The position numbers were made by a program, and so were the translations under genes. Below are positions 60,944-64,000 of a stretch of DNA of 64,000 nt, one piece after another; within the stretch, counting starts at the first letter, position 1, and the number at the start of each line of letters is the position of its first letter. Source of the DNA: Allonocardiopsis opalescens (GTDB lineage: Bacteria; Actinomycetota; Actinomycetes; Streptosporangiales; Streptosporangiaceae); assembly GCF_003002095.1 (NCBI RefSeq), contig NZ_PVZC01000001.1:868001-932000 (forward strand), given 5' to 3'. The notes beneath the pieces were generated by a model. The model saw nothing but the letters and a program-made list of their open reading frames with translations. It ran no database searches and had not been told where the DNA came from.

Positions 60944-61085
60944 GCGATGGCACGAGTGTCCTGGCTCCGGGTCGCCGCTCGCCCCGCCTTCCCGCCCGGA
61001 TGGGCAGTGGCTCGCCGGGGTCCGCTCGCCGGTCACAGTGGCGGTACCGCGCCGGATTCGCACCGGCTTCCTCGTCCGCCATCGC
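60944..61085 (-). ncRNA. Cobalamin (B12) riboswitch
   Basis: On the minus strand the aptamer is closed by an 8-bp P1 helix, GCGATGGC (61085-61078) with GCCATCGC (60951-60944). Inside it are GGAAGCCGGTGCGAATCC, the CCGCCACTGTGACC core (61044-61031) and the B12-box AGCCAGGACAC (60966-60956). The 46 nt down to the btuF GTG can fold CGGGG-CCCCG or pair AACCG with CGGTT around the GAGAGAGG ribosome site, suggesting translational control: with B12 bound, btuF is off. Confidence 0.93.
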
Positions 61086-61499
61086 TGATTCGGTCCGATA
61101 CTCGCACACGCTGGATAAATGAGCCAATCGCGGAAACCTGCGGGTCCGAAGTGTCCGGGTGTCCGCACGGCCACTCATCTGTGGCCGTGTCGCTAGCCCG
61201 GGTCGGGGGGCATACCACCGCACAGTGGAGGGGAACGCGCCGCCGCCCCGCCGGCCGGCGCCCGCAGACCCCGGTAGGCCCGCTCCCCGCAATGGGGGTG
61301 GACCGCACCGCGCCGCTGACCCGACCAATGGCCAAGTGCGCGGGCCTACCGGGCCGCCCCGCCGGCGCGGGAACGCCGATTCGGCCCGACATTGCGCATC
61401 TGCCCGCCGGGCCGTCCGGCGGGGCGATAGCGTTCCCTCAGTCTCGTCATCTCGGTCCTTTTTCTGCACCGGGCCCTGTGTGCCCGAGGGAGTGAACGC
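61086..61499. promoter_or_regulatory. Region upstream of the riboswitch and of the small membrane-protein gene
   Basis: 414 bp without a supported gene. For the riboswitch transcript, TTGGCT, 18 bp, GAGTAT (minus strand, about 61126-61097) is a possible promoter. A 9-bp hairpin CACGGCCAC/GTGGCCGTG lies at 61166-61189. The rest (61240-61430) is GC-rich with no visible signal. Confidence 0.45.
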
Positions 61500-61976
61500 T
61501 TGGACGGCAACGGGGAGCGGCTGCGTTTCGCGTGCTCGCGCGGGCGTCGGCTCGCCATGCTGGTGGCGGCGGGAGTCCTGGCGGCGGCGGCCGTCGGTGC
61601 CGTGCTGCCGGGCTGGTACGCGGCCGCCGTACCGGCGGCCCTGGCCGCCGCGGGCCTGGGTGCGGCGGGCCTGCTGGCCCCGTCGCCGGTCCTTGAGGTC
61701 GATGGGGTGGAGTTCCGCTACACCCACGGCCGCTACCTGCTGCGCCGCCCCTTCGAGGAGATCGGCGCCTACCGGATCGTGCGCGGCCGCACCCGCTCGC
61801 TGGCGCTGTACGACTACCGGGGCCGCCCGATGGCCTTCCCGTCACTGAAGAACAGGCGCGCCACCCGCCCCTACCTGCCGCTGACCCGCGGCACCCGGGT
61901 GGCGGAGGTGGAACGCTTCATGGCGCTGGCCGGGATCGCGCCGCGCCACCAGATGCTGGCCGCCGACGGCGACTGA
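61500..61976 (+). CDS. Small membrane protein, PH-domain-like
   Basis: 158 residues from the TTG at 61500, with GGGAG at good spacing and no better start in frame. Two membrane helices (about 18-38 and 42-60) are followed by a cytoplasmic beta-rich part, VLEVDGVEFRYTHGRYLLRRPFEEIGAYRIVRGRTRSLALYDYRGRPMAFPSL, resembling bacterial PH-like membrane proteins. No catalytic motif; function unknown. Confidence 0.7.
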   Translation: MDGNGERLRFACSRGRRLAMLVAAGVLAAAAVGAVLPGWYAAAVPAALAAAGLGAAGLLAPSPVLEVDGVEFRYTHGRYLLRRPFEEIGAYRIVRGRTRSLALYDYRGRPMAFPSLKNRRATRPYLPLTRGTRVAEVERFMALAGIAPRHQMLAADGD

Positions 61977-61985
61977 GCACCGCGC

Positions 61986-62606
61986 TCAGGGCCGGCCCTC
62001 CACGAAGGGCCGCAGCCGCTCGCGCAGCTCGTCGGGGTCCGCGCTCTGCTCGACGCGCTCAGGCCGCTCGGACCGGTACGTCATGCGGTCGGGGCATCCC
62101 GATGTGCCCTCCAGTTCGAACTCGGCGACGAGTTCGCCGGTGCGCGCCTCGTACAGCCGGAAGTCGCGGGTGGTCCGCACCAGGGGGAGGCTCGTCACCT
62201 CGACGCCGTCGAATCCGGGCCGGTAGTCGCACCGCCCGACCGTGCCGCCGGCGATGACGTACTCGCACAGCACCAGCGGGGCGCGCTCCGGGGAGTCGCC
62301 CGCGTCCCACTCCTCGGGCAGCGGAGTGCCGCCTTCGTAGTAGTCGAGCGGGCCGCCGCCGGCGGGCCCGGCCAGCAGGTGGTGCACGACGGGGTGCGGC
62401 CCCGGCCCGGCGTACGCGTCGGCGCTGCCGGTGTACCGGGACGGGTGCTCTGCCGGCCCGCCTTCAGTGGTCAGCGGGCACGGGGCGAGCGGGAGGCGCC
62501 CGGGCAGCGCGGCCTCGACCGCGATCAGCCCGACCACGGCCAGCACCAGCCCGGCCAGCCCAAGCAGGGTGTAGCGCCAGGGGGGAAGTGGGATGAAGTC
62601 GAGCAC
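61986..62606 (-). CDS. Hypothetical membrane-anchored protein
   Basis: 206 residues from the GTG at 62606 (MLDFIPLPPWRY). One N-terminal membrane helix (about 12-33) and an extracytoplasmic domain with four cysteines (PLAPCPL, LVLCEY, GRCDY, SGCPD), which could form two disulfides. No family recognised. Convergent with the small membrane-protein gene 10 bp away. Confidence 0.7.
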   Translation of the reverse strand: MLDFIPLPPWRYTLLGLAGLVLAVVGLIAVEAALPGRLPLAPCPLTTEGGPAEHPSRYTGSADAYAGPGPHPVVHHLLAGPAGGGPLDYYEGGTPLPEEWDAGDSPERAPLVLCEYVIAGGTVGRCDYRPGFDGVEVTSLPLVRTTRDFRLYEARTGELVAEFELEGTSGCPDRMTYRSERPERVEQSADPDELRERLRPFVEGRP

Positions 62607-62701
62607 CGCGGCTCCCGGGCACGGAACGTGCCCCGACTATAGCGATCCGGCCGCCCCGCGCGGGCGGGCGCCCGGGCGGGGCGGCCTCGAACACCCCGCC
62701 C

Positions 62702-63034
62702 TCACAGCACGTCGTCGAGTTCCTGCGTCAGCCGCCGCTGGGACCGGGCGCCCACCATCGACCGCACCGGCTCGCCGCCGCGGAAGACCATCAGGGTGGG
62801 CATCGACAGCACACCGTAGGCGGCGGTCGTCACCGGATTGGCGTCCACGTCAATCTGCACCACCCGGAGCCGGTCCCGCTCCTGCTCGGCGACGGCGCTG
62901 AGCACCGGCGCCAGCTGGCGGCACGGCGGGCACCAGTCGGCGGTGAACTCCACCAGCACGGGGCCCTCGGCCGCCAGCACCTCGTCCGCGAAGTCCGCGT
63001 CGGTGACCTCGTCCACGCCCGCTGCCTTGATCAT
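62702..63034 (-). CDS. trxA: Thioredoxin
   Basis: 110 residues from the ATG at 63034 (GGAAGGA upstream). Canonical thioredoxin fold with TADWCPPCRQL (active-site Cys35 and Cys38; CPPC instead of CGPC) and MPTLMVFRGGEPV with cis-Pro. Its ATG overlaps the stop of the MerR gene as ATGA, so the two are coupled in translation. CPPC variants differ in redox potential from standard thioredoxin. Confidence 0.93.
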   Translation of the reverse strand: MIKAAGVDEVTDADFADEVLAAEGPVLVEFTADWCPPCRQLAPVLSAVAEQERDRLRVVQIDVDANPVTTAAYGVLSMPTLMVFRGGEPVRSMVGARSQRRLTQELDDVL

Positions 63035-63429
63035 GTTCGTCCTTCCAGTTCGCACCGCGGCACGGACGCTCCCTGCCGCCGCGACTCGGCCCGCACCAGT
63101 TCGGCCTCCACCCGCATCCGCACCGCCCGCAGCCGGTCCATGAGCGCGTCGATCTCGGCGAGCTTGCCGCGGTAGACGTCGAGGGAGTCGGGGCAGGAGT
63201 CGCCGGCCGGGTGGCCCGCCCGCAGGCAGTCCACGAACGGCCTGGTCTCCTCCAGTTCGAAGCCGAAGTCCTGGAGGGCGCGGATCTGCTGGACGAGCCG
63301 CAGCTCGCCGTCGCCGTACACGCGGTAGCCGTTCACCGCGCGGCGGGACTCCAGCAGCCCGCGCGACTCGTAGTACCGCAGGGTGCGGGTGCTGACGCCG
63401 GTCCGTTCCGCGAGTTCGCCGATGCGCAT
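63031..63429 (-). CDS. MerR-family transcriptional regulator, partner of thioredoxin
   Basis: 132 residues from the ATG at 63429. The winged helix-turn-helix MRIGELAERTGVSTRTLRYYESRGLLESRR is standard, followed by the long dimerisation helix. Cys68, Cys79 and Cys126 are possible redox or metal sensors; Cys68 and Cys79 (VDCLRAGHPAGDSCPDS) resemble sensing pairs of the family. With a coupled thioredoxin downstream and its own operator upstream, it probably controls the pair in response to thiol stress (inference). Confidence 0.9.
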   Translation of the reverse strand: MRIGELAERTGVSTRTLRYYESRGLLESRRAVNGYRVYGDGELRLVQQIRALQDFGFELEETRPFVDCLRAGHPAGDSCPDSLDVYRGKLAEIDALMDRLRAVRMRVEAELVRAESRRQGASVPRCELEGRT

Positions 63430-63436
63430 GGCACCG

Positions 63437-63467
63437 ACGCTAGACCTTGACGCCGACGTCAAGGCAA
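63437..63467 (-). promoter_or_regulatory. MerR operator and leaderless promoter
   Basis: Minus strand: -35 TTGCCT (63467-63462), 19 bp spacer, -10 TAGCGT (63442-63437). A 20-bp palindrome, CCTTGACGTCGGCGTCAAGG (63464-63445), lies mostly within that spacer. A 19-bp spacer with an operator there is the classic MerR-family arrangement. The -10 ends 7 nt before the ATG, so the mRNA is probably leaderless. Confidence 0.85.
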
Positions 63468-63481
63468 CAGGGCTGCGCGGG

Positions 63482-63967
63482 TCAGCCGGGCGACGCCTCC
63501 TCAGGCCCGGCCGGGTGGTCGACCTCGAACCACACCAGCCGCCCCAGCGGCAGCAGCTCGAAGCCCCAGCGGTCGGCCAGCGCCTCGACCAGGCCGATAC
63601 CCCGGCCGCCCTCGGCGTCGTCGGCGCGGGCGCCGCGCACGGGATGCGGCACGGAGTGCGGGCTGCCCTGGTCGCGGACCTCCACCCGGGACCAGCCGGG
63701 GGCGATGTGGACGATCACCACGAACTTGCCGCTGCCGACACCCGAGCGGGTGTGCACCAGCGCGTTGGTGACCAGTTCGCTGGTGAGCAGCACGGCGGTG
63801 TCGGTGACCGGGGCGGCGCCCAGGGCTCGGGCCACGAACCTGCGGGCGTGCTTGACCTGCCCGGCCAGCCCGGGGAAGCGGCGGCGCAGCCTGCGCACCC
63901 CGCCGGCGGCCGGGGGCGCGGAGGGCGGCTCGGCGCCGCCGCCCGCCGCGGCGCGCTCGCCGTTCAC
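63482..63967 (-). CDS. RsbW-like ATP-binding anti-sigma-factor-type protein
   Basis: 161 residues from the GTG at 63967. HATPase_c fold: N-box ELVTNALVHTRS, G1 VEVRDQGSP, G2 GGRGIGLVEALADRWG. Such actinobacterial proteins regulate sigma factors or anti-anti-sigma factors by phosphorylation, or act in developmental regulation. The first 25 residues are Ala/Pro/Gly-rich. No partner gene is inside the window, so a target cannot be named. Confidence 0.87.
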   Translation of the reverse strand: MNGERAAAGGGAEPPSAPPAAGGVRRLRRRFPGLAGQVKHARRFVARALGAAPVTDTAVLLTSELVTNALVHTRSGVGSGKFVVIVHIAPGWSRVEVRDQGSPHSVPHPVRGARADDAEGGRGIGLVEALADRWGFELLPLGRLVWFEVDHPAGPEEASPG

Positions 63968-64000
63968 CGGCGACGGGGACCGGCCGGCGGCCGACAGGGC

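Overview
This is a 64-kb, very GC-rich (above 70 percent by eye), gene-dense chromosomal segment of an actinomycete. The evidence is GTG and TTG starts, GC-biased third positions, the complete GlgE-type alpha-glucan cluster, a two-gene actinobacterial cysteine desulfurase/mnmA block, and a gene order (etfBA, cysteine desulfurase, mnmA, metE-like, ligA, GGDEF-EAL, gatCA, gatB, sugar dehydrogenase, second GGDEF-EAL, ilvBNC) that I recall as conserved in Streptomyces and relatives. The genus cannot be fixed from the sequence alone. A Nocardiopsaceae-like organism is plausible but unproven. I saw no rRNA, tRNA, IS element, prophage or CRISPR array.

Layout. (1) 1-17 kb: alpha-glucan and trehalose metabolism. 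glgE-treS-mak run on the minus strand and a divergent glgP lies upstream. glgB (cut by the left edge) belongs to the same pathway, but two tandem secreted S8 peptidases and a tyrosine-phosphatase gene separate it from mak. (2) 17-36 kb: housekeeping. Enoyl-CoA hydratase, YbaK-type deacylase, membrane Ser/Thr kinase, etfBA, an ECF sigma factor with a membrane partner, cysteine desulfurase and mnmA (sulfur supply and tRNA thiolation), a DedA protein, a MetE-like protein, ligA, a GGDEF-EAL protein and gatCA. (3) 36.7-39.7 kb: an accessory island between gatA and gatB. It holds a translationally coupled ABC-type ATPase plus a TOPRIM/DUF4276-like protein, then a sortase-anchored thioester-domain surface protein. 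(4) 40-50 kb: gatB, a lipoprotein sugar dehydrogenase, a second GGDEF-EAL protein, then ilvB-ilvN-ilvC. The ilv genes are preceded by a leader peptide and attenuator, and ilvN and ilvC are separated by tandem hairpin repeats. (5) 49.8-54.7 kb: a second accessory block, a HerA-like ATPase followed by a disordered acidic protein and two small paralogous helical proteins. (6) 54.8-64 kb: two VOC proteins, an ADP-ribosylglycohydrolase, a BtuFCD-type importer under a cobalamin riboswitch, small membrane proteins, a MerR-thioredoxin pair with a clear operator, and an RsbW-like ATPase.

How it works together. GlgP, GlgB, TreS, Mak and GlgE together describe the route trehalose to maltose to maltose-1-phosphate to branched alpha-glucan, and its breakdown. 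The two composite GGDEF-EAL membrane proteins point to c-di-GMP signalling. The ilv operon and the B12 importer both carry RNA-based control that is readable in the sequence. The best candidates for an undescribed system are the HerA-centred four-gene cluster (49861-54676), the ATPase/TOPRIM-like pair inserted in the gat locus (36754-38390), and the roughly 75-bp tandem hairpin repeats between ilvN and ilvC (48425-48728).
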